DNA of 64,000 nucleotides from Myxococcales bacterium. GTDB lineage: Bacteria; Myxococcota_A; Polyangia; Fen-1088. Of the stretch, positions 1 through 8,999 are shown piece by piece. The number at the start of each line of letters is the position of its first letter. Positions within the stretch are counted from its first letter, which is position 1. Location: assembly GCA_022184915.1 (NCBI GenBank), contig JAGTJU010000003.1:372001-436000 (forward strand). Reading direction: 5' to 3'. Under the pieces are notes generated by a model. The model had not been told where the DNA came from, searched no databases, and worked only from the letters and a program-made list of their open reading frames with translations. The position numbers and the translations under genes were made by a program.

Positions 1-828
1 AGATGAAGCGCTCGGACGGAGGCTGGTGGGTGGGCACCGTTCCTGCCCCGCTCGTACACGGAAATATGTTGCAGTTCTACGTGCAGGCTGAAAAGTCGAA
101 CGGCGAGGCTCTCGCGGCCAACGGCAACGTGGGCAGCCCCAACTTCGTAATCATCAGAGACGGGGCCCGTCCTGCCCCCAAGGTGCTGACCCAACAGGTG
201 CTCGAGGGCGAAGACGAGCCCCCGCTCGTCGAAGCCGGCCCCGAGGCGGCCCCGATCGAAAAGGCGTCCTCCTTCGACTGGAGCCGTTTGTTCGTGGCGC
301 TCTCGGTGGGCACGGGGTGGGGCTGGCACGCCAGCGGCCCCCTCGAGTTTCGGCAGGACCTGCAGGTCGACGCAGGCACGGCCTCGGCCGGCCTGGGCCA
401 CGTGCTTCCCGAGGTGGGGTATCGCCTCAACGAACGCTGGGCCTTCAGCCTCCAAACAAGGCACCAACTGCTTCCCAACGAAGGCACCACGGGAGGACGC
501 ACGGGGCGCCCAGCTCAGGCCGCAAACGCGGCTTTGTTGCGGGCCCTCTACAGCCGCCCGCTGAGCGCGCGCTTTCAGCTCCAGGGCTCAGCGAGCCTCG
601 GCGCCGGCGAGGGGTTCCGCATGGTGTTGGATCCTTTGCCAGCCAGAGGCCGCTCGGGCACGGACACCGTGCGCGGAGGTCCGGTGCTGGCGGGGGGCGG
701 GGGTGGGCGGTCTCTTTGCCCTTTCGCCGAGCTTCGGGCTCGTGGGTGAGCTGCGGACCCTGTTCGGCTTCCCCGACACCGCGGCCATCGCCGAGCTCAA
801 CCTGGGCGTGCGCTACGACTTTAGGTGA
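1..828 (+). CDS. Outer-membrane beta-barrel protein, 5'-truncated, apparent frameshift
   Basis: The 5' end lies outside the window. The visible N-terminal part (WWVGTVPAPLVHG, then a G..GSPNFVIIRDG stretch) resembles the beta-sandwich modules that precede barrels in myxobacterial surface proteins. It is followed by a Pro/Glu-rich linker and alternating hydrophobic beta-strands (LFVALSVGTGWGW, GYRLNERWAFSLQTRH). The opening frame runs out at 749 in low-complexity GGGGGR sequence. A frame one base further on continues naturally from about 703 as VGGLFALSPSFGLVGELRTL and ends at 828 in NLGVRYDFR, a typical barrel C-terminus. One extra G in the G-rich run at 691-703 would explain this. It is convergent with murG, 9 bp apart. 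The exact function is unknown. A sequencing error is as likely as a true mutation. Confidence 0.7.
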
Positions 829-837
829 TCCGTGGCT

Positions 838-1935
838 TCAGGAGGGAGCGGGAGCCGCGAGCGCCCGCTCCAGGAAGTCCACGATGGTGGCTGCCGCCTC
901 CGGGCGCGCCAGACCGCGCATGGCCACGGCCATGGACTCGAGGCGTGAGCCATCGGCCAAGAGCGCGGCCAGCGTGTCGGCAAGGCGCACCGGTGTGGTC
1001 TCGGCCTGCGGGAGCACCACGGCCGCTCCCACCTGCGCAAACGCCTCGGCGTTCCGGGTCTGGTGGTCATCCGCCGCCGTTGGCAACGGCACCAACAGCG
1101 CGGGCCGCCCGCAGATGGCGAGCTCGGCCAGGGTCAGCGCCCCGGCCCGCCCGATGACCAGCGTGGCCGCCCCGTAGGCCGAAACCATGTCGTCGATGAA
1201 GGGCCGCACCGTCACCTGCGCCGAGAGCCCCGCGGCCCGGTAGCCCGCTTCGATGCGCTCGGCATCAGCGCGGCCCGTCTGGTGGACCACGGTGACGGCC
1301 AGCCCGCGCGCCACGAGCAGCGGCAGCGCCCCCAGCATCAGGTCGTTGACAGCCCGCGCGCCCTGGCTGCCCCCCACCACGAGAAGCCGGACCTCGCTTA
1401 CCCCCGGGGGAGGGGCGGCGCCTCGCGCGGCCTCAACGAAGACCCTACGCACGGGGTTCCCGGTGTCCTGGGTGCGCCCCACGGCGAAGGCCGAAGCCGC
1501 CTCGGGAAAGCCCAGGAACACACGGCGCGCAAAGCGGCCGAGCACCTTGTTCGTGAACCCGGGAACGCTGTTTTGCTCCTGAAGCGCCGTGCGCCGGGCC
1601 GTCAGCGCCGCCATCAGCACCAGGGGCCCCGAAGCGTAGCCTCCCACGCCCAGCACCCAGTCGGGGCGGAAGCGCCGCAAGATGCCCAGCGACTGCAAAA
1701 AGGCCTTCGGCAAGCGGAAGAGCCCCCGCAGCGTGCCTGCCAGGCCCATGCGCTTGAGCCCGCTCACCTGCAGGAGTTCGAGCGGGTACCCGGCGGCGGG
1801 AACGACCTTGGCCTCGAGACCGCGGGACGTGCCCACGAACAGCACCTCTCCGCCCCGCCTCTGCACCTCTTCGGCCACGGCGAGCCCCGGGTAAAGATGC
1901 CCCCCGGTGCCGCCACCGGCCACGATGAGCTTCAT
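838..1935 (-). CDS. murG: UDP-GlcNAc:undecaprenyl-pyrophosphoryl-MurNAc-pentapeptide GlcNAc transferase
   Basis: Makes lipid II from lipid I at the cytoplasmic face of the inner membrane. The 365-residue protein has the usual MurG length, starts MKLIVAGGGTGGHLYPGLA (N-terminal G-loop), and carries GVGGYASGP, EQNSVPGFTNK, VVGGSQGARAVND and a C-terminal GRAGALTLAE donor-sugar loop. The ATG at 1935 overlaps the ftsW stop by 4 nt (ATGA), so the genes are translationally coupled. The same frame stays open far upstream, but that stretch is a shadow of ftsW. This is the last gene of the dcw operon here; the next gene is convergent. Confidence 0.97.
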   Translation of the reverse strand: MKLIVAGGGTGGHLYPGLAVAEEVQRRGGEVLFVGTSRGLEAKVVPAAGYPLELLQVSGLKRMGLAGTLRGLFRLPKAFLQSLGILRRFRPDWVLGVGGYASGPLVLMAALTARRTALQEQNSVPGFTNKVLGRFARRVFLGFPEAASAFAVGRTQDTGNPVRRVFVEAARGAAPPPGVSEVRLLVVGGSQGARAVNDLMLGALPLLVARGLAVTVVHQTGRADAERIEAGYRAAGLSAQVTVRPFIDDMVSAYGAATLVIGRAGALTLAELAICGRPALLVPLPTAADDHQTRNAEAFAQVGAAVVLPQAETTPVRLADTLAALLADGSRLESMAVAMRGLARPEAAATIVDFLERALAAPAPS

Positions 1936-3314
1936 GCGTGGGCCTCGGGCTCCGAGGTGGGGGCGGGCACGCGGCGACGCCGGCCCGTCTCCACCACCAC
2001 TTTGACCCCCTTGTCGGAGCGCTTGTTGCCGCTTGCGCCCCAGGGCCACAGCGCCACGTTCCAGCCCACCCACAGCTTTTCGCCTCGCCGCGGCTCCGGG
2101 TTGCGCGCCGACACGTTGCCCAGCACCCCTGCGGCAAACAAGCTCACGATCATCGACGAGCCCCCGTAGCTGACGAAGGGAAGCGTCAGCCCCTTGGTGG
2201 GCACGAGCCCCATCACCACAGCCATGTTGATGAGCGCCTGCATGCCAAAAACAGCCGTCAGGCCGAACGCCAGATAGGCCCCGAAGGCGTCGCGGGCGCG
2301 CGCCGCGGCCAGCAAACCGCGCCAGATCAGCAGGCCAAAAAGCGCCGCCACACCCACGACCCCCACGAAGCCCAACTCTTCGCCCACCACCGCCAAGATG
2401 AAGTCGGTGTGCGCTTCGGGCAAAAAGAAAAGCTTTTGCCGACCGGCGCCAAGGCCCTGGCCGAACAGCCCGCCCGAGCCGATGCTGATGAGCGACTCGA
2501 CCGTCTGATAGCCCGCGTCCCGTCGGTGCGCCCAGGGATCCAAAAAGGCCAGCATGCGCCGCATCCGCCAGGGCGTTCCCACGATGAGCCGCCACGCCAC
2601 GGGCGCCGCCAACAGCAACGACAAGATAATGTAGCTCGTCCGCGTGCCCGCCACGAAGAGCATGGCCAACGCCACAAAGCCGAAGATCGCCGCCGTTCCC
2701 AGATCGGGTTGTTTGAGCAGCAGCAACACCAAGATGCCCGTCACGATGAGCGGGGGCAAAAAGCCCACCCAGAGCTGCTTCACCTTTTCGGCTTTGCGCG
2801 CCAGCAGCGCCGCCAGATAAACGACCAGCGCAAATTTGGCCACCTCGGACGGCTGAAACGACAAGGGCCCGAGACGAAACCACCGCACCGCACCGCCCGC
2901 CCGCGACCCCACCACCAGCACGCTCACCAACAAAACCACGCTCCCAAAAAGCATGGGATAGGTGAGCCGGCGGTACAGGCTGTAGTCGGTCCGCAGCGCG
3001 AAGGCAAACGCCATCAAGCCCAGCAGCGCATAGAGTGATTCGCGCTTGAGGAAGAACGTCCAGTCACCATAGCGGCGGGCCGCAAACATCGCGCCCGCCG
3101 AAAACACCATGACCACGCCCAGGGCGGTGAGACACAGCACGGCGCCGCAGAGGATCCGATCGGGCCCCCGCGACACCGCAGCAGCCTTCAGCCACTCGGC
3201 CCACGGCGCATGCCCCTTGCGTGGCCACAGCCACCCAAGACCCCGCGCCCGCGGGCGCGCCACCGCCACGGGTCCCGATCCGAGGCCTGGGCGTACCGTC
3301 TGCGTGCGGCTCAT
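1932..3314 (-). CDS. ftsW: Lipid II polymerase / septal SEDS protein FtsW
   Basis: Polytopic SEDS glycosyltransferase working with FtsI at the septum. The 460-residue protein has a cytoplasmic basic N-terminus, about ten membrane segments, and signatures such as VVMVFSAGAMFA, FQPSEVAKFA (with the SEDS Pro-Ser-Glu), FLLKQPDLGTA-type sequence, and GLVPTKGLTLPFVSYGGSS. The ATG at 3314 was chosen because a GAGGGGGG ribosome-binding site lies 9 nt upstream and the frame before it overlaps murD. It starts 13 bp after the murD stop and overlaps murG by 4 nt. Confidence 0.95.
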   Translation of the reverse strand: MSRTQTVRPGLGSGPVAVARPRARGLGWLWPRKGHAPWAEWLKAAAVSRGPDRILCGAVLCLTALGVVMVFSAGAMFAARRYGDWTFFLKRESLYALLGLMAFAFALRTDYSLYRRLTYPMLFGSVVLLVSVLVVGSRAGGAVRWFRLGPLSFQPSEVAKFALVVYLAALLARKAEKVKQLWVGFLPPLIVTGILVLLLLKQPDLGTAAIFGFVALAMLFVAGTRTSYIILSLLLAAPVAWRLIVGTPWRMRRMLAFLDPWAHRRDAGYQTVESLISIGSGGLFGQGLGAGRQKLFFLPEAHTDFILAVVGEELGFVGVVGVAALFGLLIWRGLLAAARARDAFGAYLAFGLTAVFGMQALINMAVVMGLVPTKGLTLPFVSYGGSSMIVSLFAAGVLGNVSARNPEPRRGEKLWVGWNVALWPWGASGNKRSDKGVKVVVETGRRRRVPAPTSEPEAHA

Positions 3315-3327
3315 GCCCCGTCCCCCC

Positions 3328-4746
3328 TCACGCCTTTTCCGGAGGCACCACCCGGTGCGGCTCGCTCCCCGCGTCCTCGGCCTCGCGCTCCAGCTTTCGG
3401 ATGGCCGCCGCGAAGCGCTCGCCCCGTTCGGCGTAGTCACGGAACATGTCGAAGCTCGAACAGGCGGGGCTGAGCACCACCGCGTCTCCCGCCGCAGCCA
3501 GGGCGGCGGCTTTCCGAACCGCGTCTTCCATGCTGTGGGCGTGCTCCACGTGCATCACGCCTTGCATGGCCTCGGCGATCCGCCCCGCGGCCTCACCCAG
3601 CACCACCACGGCCCGCCCCACGCGGCCCATCGTCTCGGCCAGGGGCGCGTAGCTGCCCCCTTTGTCACGGCCTCCGGCGATCAGAACCACCGGTCTTGGA
3701 AAGCCCGTCAAGGCGGCAACGGCCGCGCCCACGTTGGTGCCCTTCGAGTCGTCGAAGTACTGCACGCCATCCACCTGGCCCACCATCTCCATGCGGTGAG
3801 GCAGCGGACGAAAGCCCACGAGCCCCCGATGCACTTCGGCCGGCAACGCCCCGGCCAACCGCGCGGCCAGCAGCGCGGCCAGCGCGTTTTCCTGGTTGTG
3901 GCGCCCCACCAAACGGGGGTTGTCGGCGGGGTAGCGCTCGATTTGCCCCCCCGGGATACGAATGCACAGGCTGTCGCCTTGTAGCCAGCCGCCCTCGGTC
4001 AGGGCCTGACGTGTGGAAAACGCGATCCAGTGGGCCCGCACGTGGCGGGCCACCTCGGCCACGAGCCCATCGTCGAGGTTCATCACCGCGAAGTCGCTTT
4101 CCTGCTGGGCCGCGAAGAGCCGCGCCTTCGCCGCCACATAGCCGTCGACCTGGCCGCCGTAGCGGTCCAGGTGGTCGGGCGTGATGTTCAAAAGCACGCC
4201 CACCTGCGGGCGAAACGTCTCGAAGGTCTCTGCCTGAAAGGACGAAACTTCCAGCACACACAACCCCCCGAGATCCGTGGCCGGCGTGCCCACCGCTTCG
4301 GCCAAGGGCGTCCCCAGGTTTCCACCCACGAACGTGGGGCGCCCCGTGCCCTTGAGCATGGCGCCGCACAGGGTGGTGGTGGTGGATTTGCCGTTCGTGC
4401 CGGTGATGGCCACCAGGGTGGCCTTCGTGAACCGCGCCGCCAGCTCGAGCTCACCCGTTACCGGCACACCCGCGGCCCGCGCCACCTGAAGCTCGGGACC
4501 TTCCGGAACGCCGGGAGACAGCACGATGAGTTCGGCATGCCGAAAGCTCTCGGCCCGATGTCCGCCCAGCTCCTCCACAACTCCGCCCGGCAGCGTGGCG
4601 AGCGCGCCCGCCAGCGCCGCCGCCGGCTGCTTGTCGGTCACCGTGACCCGCGCGCCGCGCGCCGCGCACAGCCGCGCCGCCGCCTGGCCCGAGCGGCCCA
4701 GGCCCACGACGAGCACCCGTTTTCCTTGGAGTTCAGGAGCGGTCAT
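3328..4746 (-). CDS. murD: UDP-MurNAc-L-alanine:D-glutamate ligase
   Basis: Adds D-Glu to UDP-MurNAc-L-Ala in the cytoplasm. It is a Mur ligase of 472 residues with an N-terminal Rossmann domain (RVLVVGLGRSGQAAARL at 10-26), the ATP loop GTNGKSTTT at 116-124, NITPDHLDRY in the central domain, and FDDSKGTNVGA plus AGGRDKGG in the C-terminal domain, as expected for MurD. The ATG at 4746 (MTAPELQGKR) was chosen over upstream in-frame starts because it gives the family N-terminus. It lies 90 bp after the mraY stop, the longest gap in the operon. Confidence 0.96.
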   Translation of the reverse strand: MTAPELQGKRVLVVGLGRSGQAAARLCAARGARVTVTDKQPAAALAGALATLPGGVVEELGGHRAESFRHAELIVLSPGVPEGPELQVARAAGVPVTGELELAARFTKATLVAITGTNGKSTTTTLCGAMLKGTGRPTFVGGNLGTPLAEAVGTPATDLGGLCVLEVSSFQAETFETFRPQVGVLLNITPDHLDRYGGQVDGYVAAKARLFAAQQESDFAVMNLDDGLVAEVARHVRAHWIAFSTRQALTEGGWLQGDSLCIRIPGGQIERYPADNPRLVGRHNQENALAALLAARLAGALPAEVHRGLVGFRPLPHRMEMVGQVDGVQYFDDSKGTNVGAAVAALTGFPRPVVLIAGGRDKGGSYAPLAETMGRVGRAVVVLGEAAGRIAEAMQGVMHVEHAHSMEDAVRKAAALAAAGDAVVLSPACSSFDMFRDYAERGERFAAAIRKLEREAEDAGSEPHRVVPPEKA

Positions 4747-4836
4747 CACGGAATTCCTGCAGCCACGGTGCACCCGTTTGGCGCCGCGGTCCAAAAAAAC
4801 CACAGCGCCACCCGCATGCCGCGGGGCACGCCCCGC

Positions 4837-5949
4837 TCAGCGCACCTTCAGGGTCACGATCAACCCCAGCGTGGCGCAGATGAACGAAACGATCCAAAAA
4901 CGAACGACGATGCGCGACTCGGGCCATCCCAGTTTCTCGAAGTGGTGGTGAATGGGTGCCATCAGGAACACCCGGCGCTTGGTGCGCTTGTAATACCCCA
5001 CCTGGATGATGTCGCTCACCGCTTCCGCCACGAACACGCCGCCAATCACCGGCAACGACATCTCCGTCTTCGTGGCCAGCGCCACGAACCCCAGCGCGCC
5101 GCCCAGCGCCAGCGCGCCCACGTCGCCCATGAACACCTGCGCGGGGTGCGTGTTGTACCACAGAAAACCGATGCCGGCCCCGCCGATGGCGCCGCAGAAG
5201 ATGGCCAGCTCCCCCGCGCCCTGCACGTGCGCCAGACCCAGGTAGCTTGCGATGTTGAAGTCGCGCAGCACGGTGCCCGCTGCGTAGCACAGGAACATGA
5301 ACGTGAACGAGCAGATGATGACGGGGCCTATCGCCAGCCCATCGAGTCCGTCGGTGAGGTTGACCGCATTCGACGTGCCCACCACCACCACGAGCCCGAA
5401 CAGCACGTAGACGGCGAGCGGCAACTCGGGCGAAAAGCGCTCGATCGCCACCAGCGGCAACACCAGCTGCAAGCGCACGTGCGGCTCGAGTGCGTTGCCC
5501 GCCAGAAGCCACGTCACGGCCACACCGCCGATCAGCACCTGGAACAGAATCTTGATCTTGCCTGGCACCCCCCGCTTGTTCTTGTGAACGAGCTTGATGT
5601 AGTCGTCGACGAAGCCCAGGATGCCGTAGCCCACGGTCACGAGAAGCGCGAGCCACACGAGCTCGCTCGACAGATCGCACCACAGCAAGGTGCCGAACGC
5701 CAGCGCAAGGATGATGACCGAGCCCCCCATGGTGGGCGTGCCCTTTTTGCTTGCGTGAGACGCGGGGCCATCGCTCCGAATCACCTCCCCGATCTGGCGC
5801 TCCCGGGCGCGCTTGATGAACCAGGGGGCCACCACGAAGGTGATCACCAGCGACGTGAGCGTGGCCAAGCCCACGCGTGTGGACACGTAGCGAAACACGT
5901 TGAGGAAGCGAAAGTCCTCGCGCAGCAGTTGAAAGAGGTGAAACAGCAT
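4837..5949 (-). CDS. mraY: Phospho-MurNAc-pentapeptide transferase
   Basis: Transfers phospho-MurNAc-pentapeptide to undecaprenyl phosphate, forming lipid I in the inner membrane. The 370-residue protein has ten predicted membrane helices and the MraY hallmarks TPTMGGSVI, FVDDYIKL, NAVNLTDGLDGLAIGP and APIHHHFEK. The ATG at 5949 (MLFHLFQLLREDF) is the standard MraY beginning; upstream codons are poor. It lies 31 bp after murF and is followed by murD. Confidence 0.97.
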   Translation of the reverse strand: MLFHLFQLLREDFRFLNVFRYVSTRVGLATLTSLVITFVVAPWFIKRARERQIGEVIRSDGPASHASKKGTPTMGGSVIILALAFGTLLWCDLSSELVWLALLVTVGYGILGFVDDYIKLVHKNKRGVPGKIKILFQVLIGGVAVTWLLAGNALEPHVRLQLVLPLVAIERFSPELPLAVYVLFGLVVVVGTSNAVNLTDGLDGLAIGPVIICSFTFMFLCYAAGTVLRDFNIASYLGLAHVQGAGELAIFCGAIGGAGIGFLWYNTHPAQVFMGDVGALALGGALGFVALATKTEMSLPVIGGVFVAEAVSDIIQVGYYKRTKRRVFLMAPIHHHFEKLGWPESRIVVRFWIVSFICATLGLIVTLKVR

Positions 5950-5980
5950 CTGGAGTAAACTTCCGGGGACGCGCCCCGGC

Positions 5981-7441
5981 CTAAAGAGACTTTCCGAGCG
6001 CGTCGGGCGCGCCGCCTTCGATGACCTCGTCGGCCCACAGCGTCTGCAAAGCCGCCACCGCACGTTCGAGCCGTGCCCCCCGCGACCCCTTCACCAAAAT
6101 CCAGTCGCCCGGCCGGGTCCAGCCCGCCACGTGGCGCGCGGCCTCGGCGGGATCATCGCCCTCGAAGGTCCATGCAAGGCCAGCCCGCCGGGCCCCGGCG
6201 GCAACGTGTCGCCCGAGCCGCCCCACGCCTGCCAGACCCACCACACCGGCGGCGGCGGCCTCTGCACCCAGCGCTTCATGCAGCGCCACCTCGGCCTCAC
6301 CCAGCTCCAGCATGTCCCCAATGAGGGCAAACGCACGGCCCGTGCCCCGCGCGCCCGCCACGGCCGTCGACACCGCGGCGCTCATCGACGAGGGGTTCGC
6401 GTTGTAGCAGTCGTCCAGGACCACGCGATCGGCAAGCGCCAGCGGCCGCGACCTGTGCGCGGGCAGCTCCACCTGCTCGAGCCCCGCCGCCGCCACCTGA
6501 GGGGGCACGCCCAGCACGGCCGCCACCAAGAGGGCAATGCCCCCGTTGACGGCATTGTGAAGCCCCGCGAGGGGCAGATTCACCAGGACTGGCTCGTCGC
6601 CCACCGCGTAGCGCACCACGGACCCGGCAGCGCCTGCCGGCACGAAATCCAGGAGCGCCACGCCGAGGCCCGGCGCTCCCCCCACCTGCGTGCCAAAGCG
6701 GAGACGACGCGCCTGCGGAAGGAACTGCACCGAAGGCATCAGCAGGGGCTCACCGGCCGGGATAAGACCCACGCCGTCCGGCGTGAGCCCCTCGAAGATC
6801 TCTCCCTTGGCGGCTCCGATGGCCGCGAGCGACCCGAGCCGCCCCAGGTGGGCCGCGCCCACGTTGGTGACCACGGCCACGTGGGGACGGGCCAGGTGGG
6901 TGAGATAGGAAATCTCCCCGCGGGCCCGCATCGCCATCTCGAGCACCCAGACCTTCTCCCTGCCCTGCGCGCCCAGCACGGTGAGGGGCAGCCCGATGTC
7001 CGTGTTGTAGTTGCCAGGCGTCTTGAGAACCTCGCCCAAAGAGCTCACGGCGGCCGCGATCAGCTCTTTCGTGGTGGTCTTTCCGTTCGAGCCCGTGACG
7101 GCCACCACGCGTCCCGAAAACGCCGCGCGCACCGCCTCGGCCAGCCGGCCGAGCGCCGTCAGCGGATCGTCCACCGCCAGCACGGGGGTGGCGCCGACCC
7201 CCTTGGGAAGACCCCGTCCACCGGGAACGATCACCACGCTCGCCCCCGCCGCGGCCGCGGGCCCGCAGTAATTGAAGCCGTCCACCCTCTCGCCCCGCAG
7301 CGCCACGAACGCCATGCCGCTCGTCACGCCGCGGCTGTCCGTGGTGGCCCCCCGGAACACGGCCTCGCCCGACGGGGGGCCGAGCCAAACGCCTTGGGTC
7401 ACCTCTGCCAGCCAGGCGAGGTCGCGCGCCTCGGCCGTCAC
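5981..7441 (-). CDS. murF: UDP-MurNAc-tripeptide:D-Ala-D-Ala ligase
   Basis: Adds the D-Ala-D-Ala dipeptide, the last cytoplasmic precursor step. The 486-residue Mur ligase has TTDSRGV near residue 34, the ATP loop GSNGKTTTKEL at 117-127, EMAMRARGEISYL, and LDDCYNANPSSM. The start was set at a GTG (7441) whose last two bases overlap the murE TGA (GTGA), the same coupling used elsewhere in this operon. The 63 in-frame codons before it lie inside murE and look non-coding. Confidence 0.95.
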   Translation of the reverse strand: MTAEARDLAWLAEVTQGVWLGPPSGEAVFRGATTDSRGVTSGMAFVALRGERVDGFNYCGPAAAAGASVVIVPGGRGLPKGVGATPVLAVDDPLTALGRLAEAVRAAFSGRVVAVTGSNGKTTTKELIAAAVSSLGEVLKTPGNYNTDIGLPLTVLGAQGREKVWVLEMAMRARGEISYLTHLARPHVAVVTNVGAAHLGRLGSLAAIGAAKGEIFEGLTPDGVGLIPAGEPLLMPSVQFLPQARRLRFGTQVGGAPGLGVALLDFVPAGAAGSVVRYAVGDEPVLVNLPLAGLHNAVNGGIALLVAAVLGVPPQVAAAGLEQVELPAHRSRPLALADRVVLDDCYNANPSSMSAAVSTAVAGARGTGRAFALIGDMLELGEAEVALHEALGAEAAAAGVVGLAGVGRLGRHVAAGARRAGLAWTFEGDDPAEAARHVAGWTRPGDWILVKGSRGARLERAVAALQTLWADEVIEGGAPDALGKSL

Positions 7442-8997
7442 GATGGGACTCCTGGCGCGGGTCGAGACAAAAACGCCGCCGTGGCCTCCGCGCGGTCGTC
7501 GAAGGGCAGCTTCTGGGTGCCCACGATCTGATAATCCTCGTGACCCTTGCCTGCGATGAGCAGCGTGTCGCCCGCGCGGGCGGCCTGGACCGCCAGGCCG
7601 ATGGCCGCGCGTCGATCGGGGGCCACACAAAAACCCGTCGCGCCCGCCCGTACGTCATCGGGCCTGCGCTCCGGCACCTTTGCTTGCAACACCCCGTCCA
7701 CGATCATCTCGAGGATGCGCATGGGGTCTTCGGTGCGCGGGTTGTCCGAGGTCACGATCGCCACGTCGGCCAGGCGCGCTGCGCTTTCGCCCATGAGCGG
7801 ACGCTTGCCCGGGTCGCGATCGCCGCCACACCCAAACACCACCAGCAAACGCCCTCGCGTGAGCGGGCGCAACACCGACAAGGCCCGCTCGAGCGCGTCC
7901 GGGGTGTGCGCATAATCGACCACGCACAAAACACCGGCCGTGTTCTCGACCACCTCGAGGCGCCCCGGTACGCCGGGCAAGGCCGCCACGCCGGCGGCGA
8001 GGGCGTCGAGCGGCACGTCCGCCGCAAAGGCCATGCCGGCCGCCAACACCACGTTGGCCAGGTTGTAGTCCCCGACCAGCCGCGCGCGCAGCTCGACTCT
8101 GCCCAAGGGCGTGTGAAGCTCGGCGCTGAGCCCCCCGCCATCGAGACGCCGCGGGCCCACCCACAGATCTGCCCCGGCGGGCTTCGGGTCCGTACCCAAG
8201 GTCAGCACGCGCCCCCGTATCCGCCTGGCCATGCGCTGCCCGTCGTCCCGGTCGGCGAACACCACCCCCACCCCCTCGTCACCCAGCAGGTCCTCGAAGA
8301 GGCGCGCCTTTGCGTCGAAGTAAGCCTCCATCGTGCCGTGATAATCCAGGTGATCTTGCGTCACGTTCGTGAGCGCCCCCACGGCGAAGGTGCAGCCGGC
8401 CAGGCGGTGCTGGTGAAGCGCGATCGAAGACGCCTCCATCACCACGTCGGTACAGCCCGCCTCGGCCATGCGTGCCAGCGAGGCGTGCAGGAGCAGTGCG
8501 CCCGGGGTGGTGAGCGGCGCAGGCTCCGTGTGTCCTGCATACCGATACGCCACGGTTCCCAAAACCCCTGGCACCCGCCCCGCGGCCTTCAAGATGGATT
8601 CCACGACGTAGGTCGTGGTGGTCTTTCCGTTGGTCCCCGTGACCGCCAGCAGGCGTAACCGCTCCGCCGCGCCGTAACGACGGGCCGCGAGGTGCCCCAG
8701 CGCTTCCCGTGCCGAGGGCACGTGCACGAACACCGCCCCCGCAGCTGCGGCCGCCGCCTCCCCCGCGTCGCGCGCGGCCCCAGTGGCGTCCGACACGATG
8801 ACCTTCGCCCCGCGCGCCAGCGCGTCGGCCACGAACTTGCGCCCATCCTCACGGGTGCCAGGCACCGCCACGAAGACGTCCCCGGGCTGCACGAGGCGCG
8901 AATCGTCCCGCACCTCGCCCACCAAGAGCTCGGGCACGCGCGTGGTCGCAAGACCCTTCAGGAGGGGCGCAAGGGGCCGCAGGGGCGTGTCGTCCAC
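7438..8997 (-). CDS. murE: UDP-MurNAc-dipeptide:meso-diaminopimelate ligase
   Basis: Adds the third stem-peptide residue. The 519-residue Mur ligase has DDSRLVQPGDVFVA near residue 31 and the ATP loop GTNGKTTTTY at 121-130. VTSDNPRTEDP in the C-terminal domain contains DNPR, the motif that marks meso-diaminopimelate (not lysine) specificity. It starts 2 bp after the ftsI stop and overlaps murF by 4 nt. Confidence 0.96.
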   Translation of the reverse strand: MDDTPLRPLAPLLKGLATTRVPELLVGEVRDDSRLVQPGDVFVAVPGTREDGRKFVADALARGAKVIVSDATGAARDAGEAAAAAAGAVFVHVPSAREALGHLAARRYGAAERLRLLAVTGTNGKTTTTYVVESILKAAGRVPGVLGTVAYRYAGHTEPAPLTTPGALLLHASLARMAEAGCTDVVMEASSIALHQHRLAGCTFAVGALTNVTQDHLDYHGTMEAYFDAKARLFEDLLGDEGVGVVFADRDDGQRMARRIRGRVLTLGTDPKPAGADLWVGPRRLDGGGLSAELHTPLGRVELRARLVGDYNLANVVLAAGMAFAADVPLDALAAGVAALPGVPGRLEVVENTAGVLCVVDYAHTPDALERALSVLRPLTRGRLLVVFGCGGDRDPGKRPLMGESAARLADVAIVTSDNPRTEDPMRILEMIVDGVLQAKVPERRPDDVRAGATGFCVAPDRRAAIGLAVQAARAGDTLLIAGKGHEDYQIVGTQKLPFDDRAEATAAFLSRPAPGVPS

Positions 8998-8999
8998 GT

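Noticed and set aside
4030-5958. 642-codon plus-strand frame opposite murD/mraY
   Set aside because: Antisense to two certain genes, rich in His/Gln/Arg, with no recognisable motif.
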